A stretch of DNA of 9,836 bases from DASRPD01 sp035646535 (GCA_035646535.1 DASRPD010000066.1:1-9836); one strand, 5' to 3'; numbered from the stretch's first letter, positions 1-5,788 are shown. Translations and numbers: made by a program. Notes: generated from the sequence alone by a model not told the origin.

Positions 1-1407
1 TCAGACGCCTACGTGCTCATCTCGTCAGCATCGAAGACGACCACCGAGATGTGGTTCGTGCCCACCGACGAGCCCGACGCGACGCCGCGGGTCATCTCCC
101 CACGCGAGCAGGGCGTCGAGTACTCGGTCGACCACCACGCGTCCGATCGCGACGGCAGCCGGTTCCTCGTGCTCACCAACGTCGACGGCGCGGAGAACTT
201 CACCTTGTGCTCCGCGACGGTGGACGCACCCGGGCGCGAGCATTGGCATGAGCTCGTGGCCCACGACCCACAGGTCCGCCTCGAGCGAGTCGACGCGTTC
301 GTCGACCACATCGTGGTGTCAGAACGCGCCAACGGGCTCGAACGGCTCCGGGTCCTCGACCTGTCCGATCCGGAGCGCTCACACACGATCGCGCTCCCCG
401 ACCCTGTGTATTCGGTGTGGACCGGCGCGAACCTCGAGTTCGACACGACGACGTTGCGCTACGACTACACCTCGCTCGTGCTGCCGATCTCGTCGTATGA
501 CTACGACATGGTCACCCGGGCCACGGACCTGGTGAAGCGCCAACCCGTGCTCGGCGGGTACGACCCCGACGCGTTCACCTCGTCGCGGCTCTGGGCGATC
601 GCACCCGACGGCGCGCGGGTCCCCATCTCGGTCGTGCACCGCACCGATGTCCCGCTCGACGGGAGCGCGCCGTGTCTCGTGTACGGCTACGGGTCGTACG
701 AGATCTCCGCCGATCCGGCGTTCTCCTCGTCGCGGCTGAGCCTTCTGGACCGGGGTTGGGTCTACGCCACCGCCCACGTGCGGGGCGGCGGCGAGATGGG
801 CCGACACTGGTACGACGACGGCCGTCTCGCCAACAAGATGCACACGTTCACCGACTTCACGGCCGCCGCCGAGCACCTCGTGGCTGAGCACTACACATCA
901 CCCGACCGGCTCGCCGCCCGCGGCGCCAGCGCCGGCGGGCTGTTGATGGGCGCGGTCGCGAACCTCCGTCCCGACCTGTTCCGAGCCATCGTGGCCCAGG
1001 TGCCATTCGTCGATTGCGTGACCACGATCCTCGACGAGTCGCTGCCGCTCACCGTGACCGAGTGGGAAGAGTGGGGCAACCCGGTCGCCGACCCCGAGAT
1101 CTACGCGGTCATGAAGTCCTACTCCCCGTACGACAACGTCGAAGCGAAGCACTACCCCGCCTTGTTGGTGACCGGCGGCCTCAACGACCCTCGGGTGCAG
1201 TACTGGGAACCGGCCAAGTGGGTGGCCAAGCTGCGGGCCACCAAGCGTGACGATCGGTTGCTCGTCCTGAAGACGGAGATGGGCGCGGGCCACGGCGGAC
1301 CCTCGGGCCGGTACGACGCGTGGCGTGAGGAAGCGCTCGTGCTCGCGTTCTTGGTCCACGAGGTGGATCCGGTTGCCGCTGGCGCATCGTCCGGATCACG
1401 TGCGTAG
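1..1407 (+). CDS. Oligopeptidase B-type serine peptidase (S9A, prolyl oligopeptidase family), 5'-truncated by the window edge
   Basis: The frame is open from base 1 and gives 468 residues. Family members are about 680-720 residues, so roughly 220-250 N-terminal residues, mainly beta-propeller, lie outside the window. The alpha/beta-hydrolase domain is complete. The nucleophile is Ser310 (fragment numbering) in GASAGG, the acid is Asp396 in GGLNDPRV, and the base is His431 in GAGHGG. The Ser-Asp and Asp-His spacings (86 and 35) match E. coli PtrB (85 and 35). The TEWEEWGNP segment (about 353-361) keeps the two glutamates that in oligopeptidase B bind a basic P1 side chain. Cleavage after Arg or Lys in short peptides, in the cytoplasm, is therefore likelier than after Pro. 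The stop is TAG. mscL follows 42 nt downstream on the same strand. The family call is firm and the substrate preference is inferred. Confidence 0.95.
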   Translation, partial: SDAYVLISSASKTTTEMWFVPTDEPDATPRVISPREQGVEYSVDHHASDRDGSRFLVLTNVDGAENFTLCSATVDAPGREHWHELVAHDPQVRLERVDAFVDHIVVSERANGLERLRVLDLSDPERSHTIALPDPVYSVWTGANLEFDTTTLRYDYTSLVLPISSYDYDMVTRATDLVKRQPVLGGYDPDAFTSSRLWAIAPDGARVPISVVHRTDVPLDGSAPCLVYGYGSYEISADPAFSSSRLSLLDRGWVYATAHVRGGGEMGRHWYDDGRLANKMHTFTDFTAAAEHLVAEHYTSPDRLAARGASAGGLLMGAVANLRPDLFRAIVAQVPFVDCVTTILDESLPLTVTEWEEWGNPVADPEIYAVMKSYSPYDNVEAKHYPALLVTGGLNDPRVQYWEPAKWVAKLRATKRDDRLLVLKTEMGAGHGGPSGRYDAWREEALVLAFLVHEVDPVAAGASSGSRA

Positions 1408-1434
1408 TCACTGCGCCCACCTCACACCACCGCC

Positions 1435-1439
1435 GGAGG
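1435..1439 (+). promoter_or_regulatory. Shine-Dalgarno site for mscL
   Basis: GGAGG lies 10 nt before the ATG at 1450 and supports that start. The spacing is slightly long but within the usual range. Confidence 0.7.
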
Positions 1440-1449
1440 CGACACCATC

Positions 1450-1809
1450 ATGTTGAAGGACCTCAGAGACTTCTTGCTCCGCGGGAACGTCGTCGACCTC
1501 GCCGTCGCGGTCATCATCGGCGTCGCGTTCGGTGCCGTCGTGACGTCGTTCACCGACGACATCCTCATGCAGATCGTCGCCGCAATCGGCGGTCAGCCGG
1601 ACTTCTCGTCGCTCACGATCGACATCGGCGACAGCGTGATCCGCTACGGCGCGTTCCTGAACACGGTGATCAGCTTCGCGATCATCGGCACGGTGCTGTT
1701 CTTCATCATCCGCGCGGTGACCAAGATCATGCCCAAGAAGGACGCGGCGGCCAACGAGGTCGATCTCCTCACCGAGATCCGCTACCTCCTGCGCGACCGC
1801 ACCCAGTAG
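1450..1809 (+). CDS. mscL: Large-conductance mechanosensitive channel MscL
   Basis: The 119-residue protein is a homopentameric inner-membrane channel that opens under membrane tension and releases solutes during hypo-osmotic shock. The N-terminal amphipathic helix (MLKDLRDFLLRGNVVDLA) is the classic MscL opening. TM1 spans about residues 15-38 and carries the small-residue pore lining (AVAVIIGVAFGAVV). A short periplasmic loop covers about 45-65. TM2 spans about 67-90, followed by a basic stretch (KIMPKK) and the cytoplasmic C-terminal helix (LLTEIRYLL, about 106-114). Length is typical for actinobacterial MscL, and the ATG is preceded by a GGAGG site. It may be co-transcribed with the peptidase gene 42 nt upstream, although the two functions are unrelated. 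The palindrome at 1848-1900 probably ends its transcript. Confidence 0.97.
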   Translation: MLKDLRDFLLRGNVVDLAVAVIIGVAFGAVVTSFTDDILMQIVAAIGGQPDFSSLTIDIGDSVIRYGAFLNTVISFAIIGTVLFFIIRAVTKIMPKKDAAANEVDLLTEIRYLLRDRTQ

Positions 1810-1847
1810 CGGCCTCGGCGGGCTACTCGCTCGCCCCGACCGACCTT

Positions 1848-1900
1848 CCGAGGTTTGATGGTTTCGTGACGCCCAGCGTCACAGAACCATCAAACCTCGG
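1848..1900. terminator. Long near-perfect palindrome between convergent genes, likely bidirectional terminator
   Basis: The outer arms 1848-1863 and 1885-1900 are perfect reverse complements (16 bp). Two imperfect positions follow (1864-1865 against 1883-1884, a T.G wobble and a C/A mismatch). The inner arms 1866-1872 and 1876-1882 add 7 perfect pairs around a 3-nt CCA loop. It begins 38 nt after the mscL stop and ends 35 nt after the thioesterase stop on the other strand, the expected place for a shared terminator. There is no T-run on either side, as is common in high-GC actinobacteria. The stem is unusually AT-rich for this genome, so a dispersed palindromic repeat is also possible. Confidence 0.75.
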
Positions 1901-1935
1901 GGGCGGGGAACGGGCTCGGACTGGAACGGACCGTC

Positions 1936-2745
1936 CTAGAAGGAGAACGGGAGGATCGTGGCGAGCTGGCGGCTCTGGGCCAACAGGGTCCCGTCGGGTG
2001 CCCAGATCTCGCCGTCCTCCTCCAGGAAGCCTCCGGCGGCAGCGCGGGTGCGGAACACGGCCAGCACGTAGGCATCCGGCGCGAGACCCGGATGGGGCAG
2101 CTCGGAGCGGAAGTGGATCGTGAGGTCGACCGTGGGCACGATCGCCGGTTCTTGGATCCTCCCCAACATGGGCGGTATCCATCCGTCGGTCATCGCCGCG
2201 GCGACGAGCGCGTCGACGGAGCGAACCTCGGGCAACCGGATCCACCCGCCGGTTCCCGGCGCGCCGGGAACCGGCGGACGGCCGATGGCCCAGCGGGTGT
2301 CCCAACGCCGCGCGATCGGCGGCGCCTCGGCCGGCAACGGGCGGGGCACGAACGCCTCCGGTCCGGGCACCTGGGGCATCACCACATCGCAGAACTCAGG
2401 GCCCGGTCGCGGCGCCGAGAACGCGGCGACCGCGAGCGCCACCAAGCGACCGTCCTGTTCGGTTCGACACGTCACCGTCGTGAGGGAGCGGCCGACGCGT
2501 TCGCGGGTGGTGATGAGCCGCACCGTGCCCTCCGTCGGCGGGCTCGCGTAGTGGACGGTGAGCGAGCGGGGCGACCGCTGCGGGTCGTCGACGGTCGCGG
2601 CCAGGGCGCGCAGGATGACCGCGGCGAGGTAACCGCCGTTCGGACCCCGCGCGACCCACCACGCCGTCGACATATCGGCCTCGTAGCGATCGGCGTCGAT
2701 GCAGCGAACCGCGGTCTCCTGATCGAAAGGCGTGACCGGCTCCAT
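1936..2745 (-). CDS. Acyl-CoA thioesterase family protein (TesB-like double hotdog)
   Basis: The 269-residue protein resembles the actinobacterial thioesterase-like superfamily. It should hydrolyse acyl-CoA thioesters to free fatty acid and CoA in the cytoplasm. The N-terminal hotdog (about 1-115) contains STAWWVARGPNGGYLAAVIL, the segment by which this family is usually recognised. SLTVHYASPPTEG is the next strand and turn. The C-terminal hotdog (about 145-269) includes the typical VDLTIHFRSELP strand, and the protein ends in DGTLLAQSRQLATILPF, as members normally do. The linker at about 157-167 (PPVPGAPGTGG) is encoded by a perfect DNA palindrome. The ATG at 2745 has no Shine-Dalgarno sequence, and the transcript may begin only a few bases upstream. 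It stands alone, convergent with mscL. The natural acyl chain cannot be read from sequence. Confidence 0.88.
   Translation of the reverse strand: MEPVTPFDQETAVRCIDADRYEADMSTAWWVARGPNGGYLAAVILRALAATVDDPQRSPRSLTVHYASPPTEGTVRLITTRERVGRSLTTVTCRTEQDGRLVALAVAAFSAPRPGPEFCDVVMPQVPGPEAFVPRPLPAEAPPIARRWDTRWAIGRPPVPGAPGTGGWIRLPEVRSVDALVAAAMTDGWIPPMLGRIQEPAIVPTVDLTIHFRSELPHPGLAPDAYVLAVFRTRAAAGGFLEEDGEIWAPDGTLLAQSRQLATILPFSF
2246..2277. repeat. Perfect 32-bp palindrome inside the thioesterase gene
   Basis: All 16 base pairs match around the centre at 2261/2262, with no spacer. The core is GGTTCCCGGCGCGCCGGGAACC. The symmetry breaks immediately outside (2245 C against 2278 A). It encodes the Pro/Gly-rich linker of the thioesterase (about PPVPGAPGTGG), between the two hotdog halves. 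Confidence 0.95.
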
Positions 2746-2754
2746 GGCCGGGTG

Positions 2755-2783
2755 AGCCTACGCTTTCGGCCGACGACCCAAAC
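2755..2783 (-). promoter_or_regulatory. Possible thioesterase promoter
   Basis: A TAGGCT -10-like hexamer (2755-2760) stands 9 nt before the ATG at 2745. A weak -35-like sequence (TTTGGG, 2777-2782, or GTTTGG, 2778-2783) lies 16-17 nt further up. Such a start would leave a 5' leader of only a few bases, which fits the absence of a ribosome binding site. The -35 match is poor. Confidence 0.3.
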
Positions 2784-2831
2784 CGTTGCGGACGCGTCGC
2801 AGTACTTCACCGGACACACCGACCAGTCGGG

Positions 2832-2863
2832 CGAGCTCGCCCCGGAGCTCACGGGGCGACTCG
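2832..2863 (-). terminator. Hairpin downstream of the ArsR-SRPBCC-VOC operon
   Basis: The arms 2837-2844 and 2852-2859 (TCGCCCCG and CGGGGCGA) pair perfectly over 8 bp around a 7-nt loop. After one unpaired C (2836), CGAG/CTCG (2832-2835 with 2860-2863) extends the stem. It begins 22 nt after the VOC stop codon in the direction of transcription. No T-run follows. Confidence 0.55.
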
Positions 2864-2885
2864 CTGCCCCGTCCCACCTGGTCGC

Positions 2886-3227
2886 TCAACCCTTGATGAG
2901 ACCCACGACGTTGCCGGCCGGGTCGCTGAACTGCGCGATCGTCGGCCCATCGGGGATCTCCATCACCGGCATCACCGTCTTGCCGCCACGTTGCTCGGCG
3001 AGCTCGAGGTAGCGCTGCGGGTCATCGACCTGCACGTACCAGGTGAGGTGGGGCTGACCGTCGGGTGTCGGTCCGACGCCGCCGCCGATACCTTCGCCGG
3101 TATCGACCATCCCGTAGTTCATCGGGTTGTCGGCGTCGATCTTCCAGTCGAACAGATTGGCGTAGAAGTCCTGGATCGCCGCGGCGTCCGGGCCGGCGAC
3201 CTCGAAGTGCACAACCGGGTTTCCCAT
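2886..3227 (-). CDS. VOC family (glyoxalase/bleomycin-resistance fold) protein
   Basis: The 113-residue protein is a single vicinal-oxygen-chelate module pair. The opening NPVVHFEVAGPDAAAIQDFY is the standard VOC start, followed by FYANLFDWKI, a Gly-rich loop (EGIGGGVGPTPDG), HLTWYVQVDDP and the closing IAQFSDPAGNVVGLIKG. His7, His60 and Glu90 are plausible metal ligands by position, though I cannot confirm them. The ATG at 3227 has a strong GAGGAG site 5 nt upstream, which fixes the start. It is the last gene of the ArsR-SRPBCC-VOC operon. The upstream SRPBCC frame has no stop before it and runs 206 nt into it. Members act in lyase, dioxygenase or drug-binding roles, so the substrate is unknown. 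VOC proteins are common companions of SRPBCC proteins behind an ArsR regulator. Confidence 0.9.
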   Translation of the reverse strand: MGNPVVHFEVAGPDAAAIQDFYANLFDWKIDADNPMNYGMVDTGEGIGGGVGPTPDGQPHLTWYVQVDDPQRYLELAEQRGGKTVMPVMEIPDGPTIAQFSDPAGNVVGLIKG

Positions 3228-3747
3228 CGTTGCTCCTCGTTCGTTGATGACGGATCGGGATCGAACGGTGCTCGGATCGAACGGTGTTCGGGGTGAGCGG
3301 GTTTCGAGTCGGCGGCCAGCCCGTCCAGGGGTCGGTTCCGGCGTCGCCACCGGCGCCCGCCACGATGAGCCGGGCGAGGTAGTGGTCCCAGCCCTCGGTG
3401 TGGCGGTCGACCCAGACGCCGCTGAGACCGGAATGGCGGAGCCGGACGACGGTGGCGGTGCCGTCGGGAACCAGCATGACCTCAACGGTGGTGGAGCCGG
3501 GCGGGACCTCGTGGCCCTCGTCCTCCCAGCCCCACGTGAACACGACCCGTTCGTATGGGGCCAGCTCGACGAACTCGCCGCGCGCGACGTTGCGACCGTT
3601 CAGGTCCACCCGGTACAGGCCACCGGGCTGGGGTTCGAGCTTGGCCGAGACCCCCATCCATCGGGTCAGCAGCTCGGGCTCGATGAGGTAGCCGTAGACC
3701 ACCTCGGGTGATGCCTCCACCCGGATCTCACGCTCCACGACGTCCAC
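3022..3747 (-). CDS. SRPBCC/AHSA1 (Aha1-like START-fold) protein with an anomalous readthrough C-terminus
   Basis: The frame codes 241 residues, but only about 1-140 look like a protein domain. EIRVEASPEVVYGYLIEPELLTRWMG is the standard AHSA1 opening, LEPQPGGLYRV and ARGEFVELAPYERVVFTWGW are the middle strands, and GWDHYLARL (about 119-127) is the closing helix, after which relatives usually end. Here no stop occurs until 3022. Residues from about 174 on are the VOC gene read in another frame, are very Arg-rich, and are unlikely to be functional. The GTG at 3747 has an excellent AAGGAGG site and overlaps the arsR end by 20 nt, indicating translational coupling. AHSA1 proteins form a hydrophobic ligand-binding cavity. 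Gene pairs with ArsR-type repressors are widespread in actinobacteria, but the ligand is unknown. Confidence is high for the domain and low for the annotated 3' end. Confidence 0.8.
   Translation of the reverse strand: MDVVEREIRVEASPEVVYGYLIEPELLTRWMGVSAKLEPQPGGLYRVDLNGRNVARGEFVELAPYERVVFTWGWEDEGHEVPPGSTTVEVMLVPDGTATVVRLRHSGLSGVWVDRHTEGWDHYLARLIVAGAGGDAGTDPWTGWPPTRNPLTPNTVRSEHRSIPIRHQRTRSNDGKPGCALRGRRPGRRGDPGLLRQSVRLEDRRRQPDELRDGRYRRRYRRRRRTDTRRSAPPHLVRAGR
3258..3286 (-). repeat. 13-bp direct repeat at the SRPBCC-VOC junction
   Basis: GGATCGAACGGTG occurs at 3258-3270 and again at 3274-3286, a 16-bp period. It lies just upstream of the VOC ribosome binding site. The period is not a multiple of three. 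Confidence 0.85.
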
Positions 3748-4048
3748 GGGACTCCTCCTTGGCTTCGACGGTTTCCTTCAAGCGAGCGAGGCCTTCGCCC
3801 CAGAAGTCGTCGAGATGCGCGCGCAGCTCCGCGAGCGCCTCCGGACGCATCCGGTACAGACGACGGGTGCCGACGCGGCGCTCGGCGACGAGCCCGCAGT
3901 CCTTCAGGACACCCAGGTGTTGGGAGATCGCGGGGCGGGAGACGTCGAAGTGCGCGGCGATCTCGCCCGCGGGCAGCTCATGGTCACGCACGAGCCGCAG
4001 GATGGCGCGGCGACGGGGTTCGGCGATGGCGCGCAGAGCGGCTTCCAC
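3728..4048 (-). CDS. ArsR-family winged-helix transcriptional repressor
   Basis: The 106-residue protein is almost entirely one winged-helix domain. ALRAIAEPRRRAILRLV (about 4-20) is helix 1 and 2 of ArsR proteins. LPAGEIAAHFDVSRPAISQHLGVLKDCGLV (about 25-54) is the helix-turn-helix, with SRPAISQHL as recognition helix, and ERRVGTRRLYRM (about 56-67) is the wing. It lacks the ELCVCDL cysteine motif of arsenic and cadmium sensors, so it is not a classical metal sensor. It belongs to the group that sits before an SRPBCC gene. The start is GTG at 4048, with no Shine-Dalgarno, and a promoter positioned for leaderless transcription. The dyad operator at 4058-4073 suggests that it represses its own operon. 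The ligand is unknown. Confidence 0.92.
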   Translation of the reverse strand: MEAALRAIAEPRRRAILRLVRDHELPAGEIAAHFDVSRPAISQHLGVLKDCGLVAERRVGTRRLYRMRPEALAELRAHLDDFWGEGLARLKETVEAKEESRGRRGA

Positions 4049-4054
4049 TGCCGG

Positions 4055-4084
4055 AGTGTAAGCCGAAGCTTACGGACTCGTCAA
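4055..4084 (-). promoter_or_regulatory. Sigma70-like promoter of the ArsR operon, leaderless geometry
   Basis: Read on the minus strand, a -35 TTGACG (4079-4084) is followed by an 18-bp spacer and a -10 TACACT (4055-4060). Six nucleotides separate the -10 from the GTG start codon at 4048, so transcription would begin at or within a base of the start codon. No ribosome binding site is present, which agrees. The spacer and -10 are overlapped by the operator dyad. Confidence 0.75.
4058..4073 (-). promoter_or_regulatory. Probable ArsR operator (dyad)
   Basis: GTAAGC and GCTTAC, perfect 6-bp arms, flank a 4-nt centre. GAGT and ACTC extend the symmetry outward with two unpaired bases on one side. 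The dyad covers the spacer and the first bases of the -10 element, so a bound dimer would block RNA polymerase. ArsR proteins typically bind such AT-richer imperfect palindromes at their own promoters. Binding here is inferred. Confidence 0.7.
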
Positions 4085-4099
4085 GCCCGCAGCACCGGG

Positions 4100-4321
4100 T
4101 CAGCTCGAGACGGGTTGGAGGGCGAGGCGATGGCGCTCGAGGAAGGCAGTGCGACGTTCGAGGGTGCGTTTCCAGGCCAGCAGGTCGGTCTCGAAGTGGG
4201 CCCGGTCACCGTCTTCGATGGCGTGCTCGAGCTCGTCGAAGGCTGCCTGTTCGGCGTCGAGAAGCTCGCGGTAGCGCCGCAGGAACGCTTCGTCGACCAC
4301 GCCATTGTCACCGTCGATCAT
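4100..4321 (-). CDS. Small helical hypothetical protein (73 aa)
   Basis: I do not recognise the family. The 73-residue product is acidic in its first half and rich in Glu, Asp, Arg and Leu, with almost no strand-forming runs. DEAFLRRYRELLDAEQAAFDELEHAIED (about 10-37) and HFETDLLAWKRTLERRTAFLERHRLAL (about 42-68) read as two amphipathic helices joined by a DGDRA turn, so a helical hairpin or coiled coil is likely. The ATG at 4321 has GAGGAG about 5 nt upstream, which strongly supports it as a real gene. There is no signal peptide or membrane segment. It lies between hisA and the ArsR operon on the same strand, with its stop 51 nt before the arsR start, inside the region just upstream of the arsR -35. 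Any functional link to either neighbour is unproven. Confidence 0.75.
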   Translation of the reverse strand: MIDGDNGVVDEAFLRRYRELLDAEQAAFDELEHAIEDGDRAHFETDLLAWKRTLERRTAFLERHRLALQPVSS

Positions 4322-4431
4322 GGTGCTCCTCTCGGAGTGCTCGTGTGTCCACCGACCGTACCCCCTGGAACATGACCTCGGTGCCGGTTCTTGGTCCAGG
4401 GCTCTTGGGCCGGGGGTCGGCCTGCGGCGCC

Positions 4432-4473
4432 GGGTCAGGATCCTCGGGTCAGGACGCTCAGCACGCGACGCTC
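4432..4473. repeat. 14-bp tandem repeat (about 3 copies) at the end of hisA
   Basis: Units start at 4432 (GGGTCAGGATCCTC), 4446 (GGGTCAGGACGCTC) and 4460 (AGCACGCGACGCTC). The first two differ at 2 of 14 positions, and the third matches the second at 9 of 14. The last unit runs into the hisA stop codon (4472-4474). The rest of the gap between the small helical gene and hisA (4322-4431) shows no clear gene. A TACGGT hexamer upstream of the small gene has no convincing -35 partner. Confidence 0.75.
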
Positions 4474-5203
4474 AGGAAACCGCGCTCTGCGCCTCGGCGA
4501 GGGTGAACCGGCCTTCGTAGAGCGCCTTGCCCACGATCACGCCGTCGCAGCGACGACCGTTGACGGCGAGGGCCGCTATCGCCCGCAGGTCATCGAGCAC
4601 GGCGACACCGCCGCTCGCGATCACGGGCACCGAAGAGGCCCCGAGGGCGAGGGTGAGGGTGTCGAGGTCCGGACCGCCCAGCGTCCCGTCGCGCTCGATC
4701 TGGGTGACGATCAGCGCGGCGGCACCGCAGTCGTCGAATGCCCGGGCCGCGTCGACGAGATCGCGGCCGCTCCCCCGCTCCCAGCCCCGTGTCGCCACCT
4801 CGCGGCCTCGCACGTCGAGACCGACCGCGACCGCGCCGGGATGCAGGGTGGCCAGCTCCTCCACGAGCTCGGGACGCTCGACCGCAGCAGTGCCGACGAC
4901 GACGCGCGCGACACCGGCCGAAAGCAGCGCGCCCGCCGCCTCGACCGATCGCACCCCGCCGCCACTTTGGATCCGACACGACGTGTTCGCGGTGATCGCC
5001 TCGATGACCGCAAGGTTGTGGGCCGTGCCCGTGCGCGCCGCGTCGAGGTCGACGACGTGGATCCAGCGCGTACCAGCGGCTTGGTAGGCGCGCGCCACCT
5101 GGACCGGGTCGTCGTCGTAGACGGTCTCGGCCTCGAAGTCACCCTGGTGCAGGCGCACGCAGCGACCGCCACGCAGGTCGATCGCCGGGTAGATGTCGAA
5201 CAC
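4472..5203 (-). CDS. hisA: HisA: ProFAR isomerase, possibly bifunctional PriA-type
   Basis: The 243-residue TIM barrel isomerises ProFAR to PRFAR, the fourth step of histidine synthesis, in the cytoplasm. The catalytic pair is Asp9 (YPAIDLRGG) and Asp130 (VGLDVRG). The phosphate-binding loops are QSGGGVR (about 79-85) and IASGGV (about 195-200), and TQIERDGTLGGPD (167-179) is the second catalytic loop. Arg139-Gly-Trp141 resembles the Arg143/Trp145 pair that lets actinobacterial PriA also isomerise phosphoribosyl anthranilate (the TrpF step). Enterobacterial HisA has Ser at the Arg position, so dual activity is possible but unproven. The GTG start lies 3 nt after the hisB stop, with only a weak ribosome site, suggesting translational coupling. 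hisH and hisF, normally neighbours, are absent. It is the last gene of the operon. Confidence 0.95.
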   Translation of the reverse strand: MFDIYPAIDLRGGRCVRLHQGDFEAETVYDDDPVQVARAYQAAGTRWIHVVDLDAARTGTAHNLAVIEAITANTSCRIQSGGGVRSVEAAGALLSAGVARVVVGTAAVERPELVEELATLHPGAVAVGLDVRGREVATRGWERGSGRDLVDAARAFDDCGAAALIVTQIERDGTLGGPDLDTLTLALGASSVPVIASGGVAVLDDLRAIAALAVNGRRCDGVIVGKALYEGRFTLAEAQSAVS

Positions 5204-5206
5204 GGC

Positions 5207-5788
5207 CTACAGACTGCCCTTGGTCGACGGAACCCCGACTCCCTCGATGCGCACCGCGTCACGCAGGGCCCGGGCCACGCCCTTGCACGACGCCTCGATG
5301 ATGTGGTGACCGTTGCGCCCCGAGAGGGATCGCAGGTGCAGGGTGATGTTCGACGCGACGACGAACGCCCGCCAGAACTCCTCCATGAGCTGGGGATCGA
5401 AGGTTCCGATCCACTCGGCGACGGGGTCGACGTCGTAGACGAAGAAGGGCCGCCCGGACAGATCGAGCGCGACCTGGACGAGGGCCTCGTCGAGCGGCAC
5501 GAGCGCGGAGGCGAACCGGCGGACGCCCGCCTTGTCACCCAGCGCTTGGCTGAGTGCGGTCCCCAAGACGATCCCGACGTCTTCGACCGTGTGGTGCAGG
5601 TCGACAGCCAGGTCACCCTCGGCCACGATCGTCAGGTCGAACCCACCGTGACGGCCGAGCTGTTCCAGCATGTGGTCGAAGAACGGGATCCCCGTGCCGG
5701 CGCGGGCCTGGCCGGACCCGTCGACGTCGAGATCCAACGTGATCGTGGTCTCGTTGGTCTTCCGCTCGATACGCGCGGTGCGGCTCAC
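5207..5788 (-). CDS. hisB: HisB: imidazoleglycerol-phosphate dehydratase
   Basis: The 193-residue monofunctional enzyme removes water from imidazole glycerol phosphate to give imidazole acetol phosphate (step six). It forms a 24-mer with two manganese ions per site. All signature segments are present. FFDHMLEQLGRHGGFDL carries His39 and His47, DLHHTVEDVG carries His65, His66 and Glu69, and GRNGHHIIEA carries His161, His162 and Glu165. The C-terminus PSTKGSL is the family standard. There is no fused histidinol-phosphatase domain, so that step must be encoded elsewhere. The GTG start overlaps the hisC stop by 4 nt (GTGA), with GAGGAG about 6 nt upstream inside hisC. Confidence 0.98.
   Translation of the reverse strand: MSRTARIERKTNETTITLDLDVDGSGQARAGTGIPFFDHMLEQLGRHGGFDLTIVAEGDLAVDLHHTVEDVGIVLGTALSQALGDKAGVRRFASALVPLDEALVQVALDLSGRPFFVYDVDPVAEWIGTFDPQLMEEFWRAFVVASNITLHLRSLSGRNGHHIIEASCKGVARALRDAVRIEGVGVPSTKGSL

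Noticed and set aside
1..1407. A strict prolyl oligopeptidase (Pro-specific).
   Set aside because: The TEWEEWGNP segment keeps the acidic pair of oligopeptidase B, which favours basic P1 residues.
2092..3012. A 306-codon plus-strand frame opposite the thioesterase.
   Set aside because: It is Arg-rich with no motif, and the thioesterase on the other strand explains the region.
3022..3227. The Arg-rich C-terminal extension of the SRPBCC frame as a functional nucleic-acid-binding tail.
   Set aside because: It is the VOC gene read in another frame. The Arg runs come from GC-rich VOC codons, not from an independent domain.
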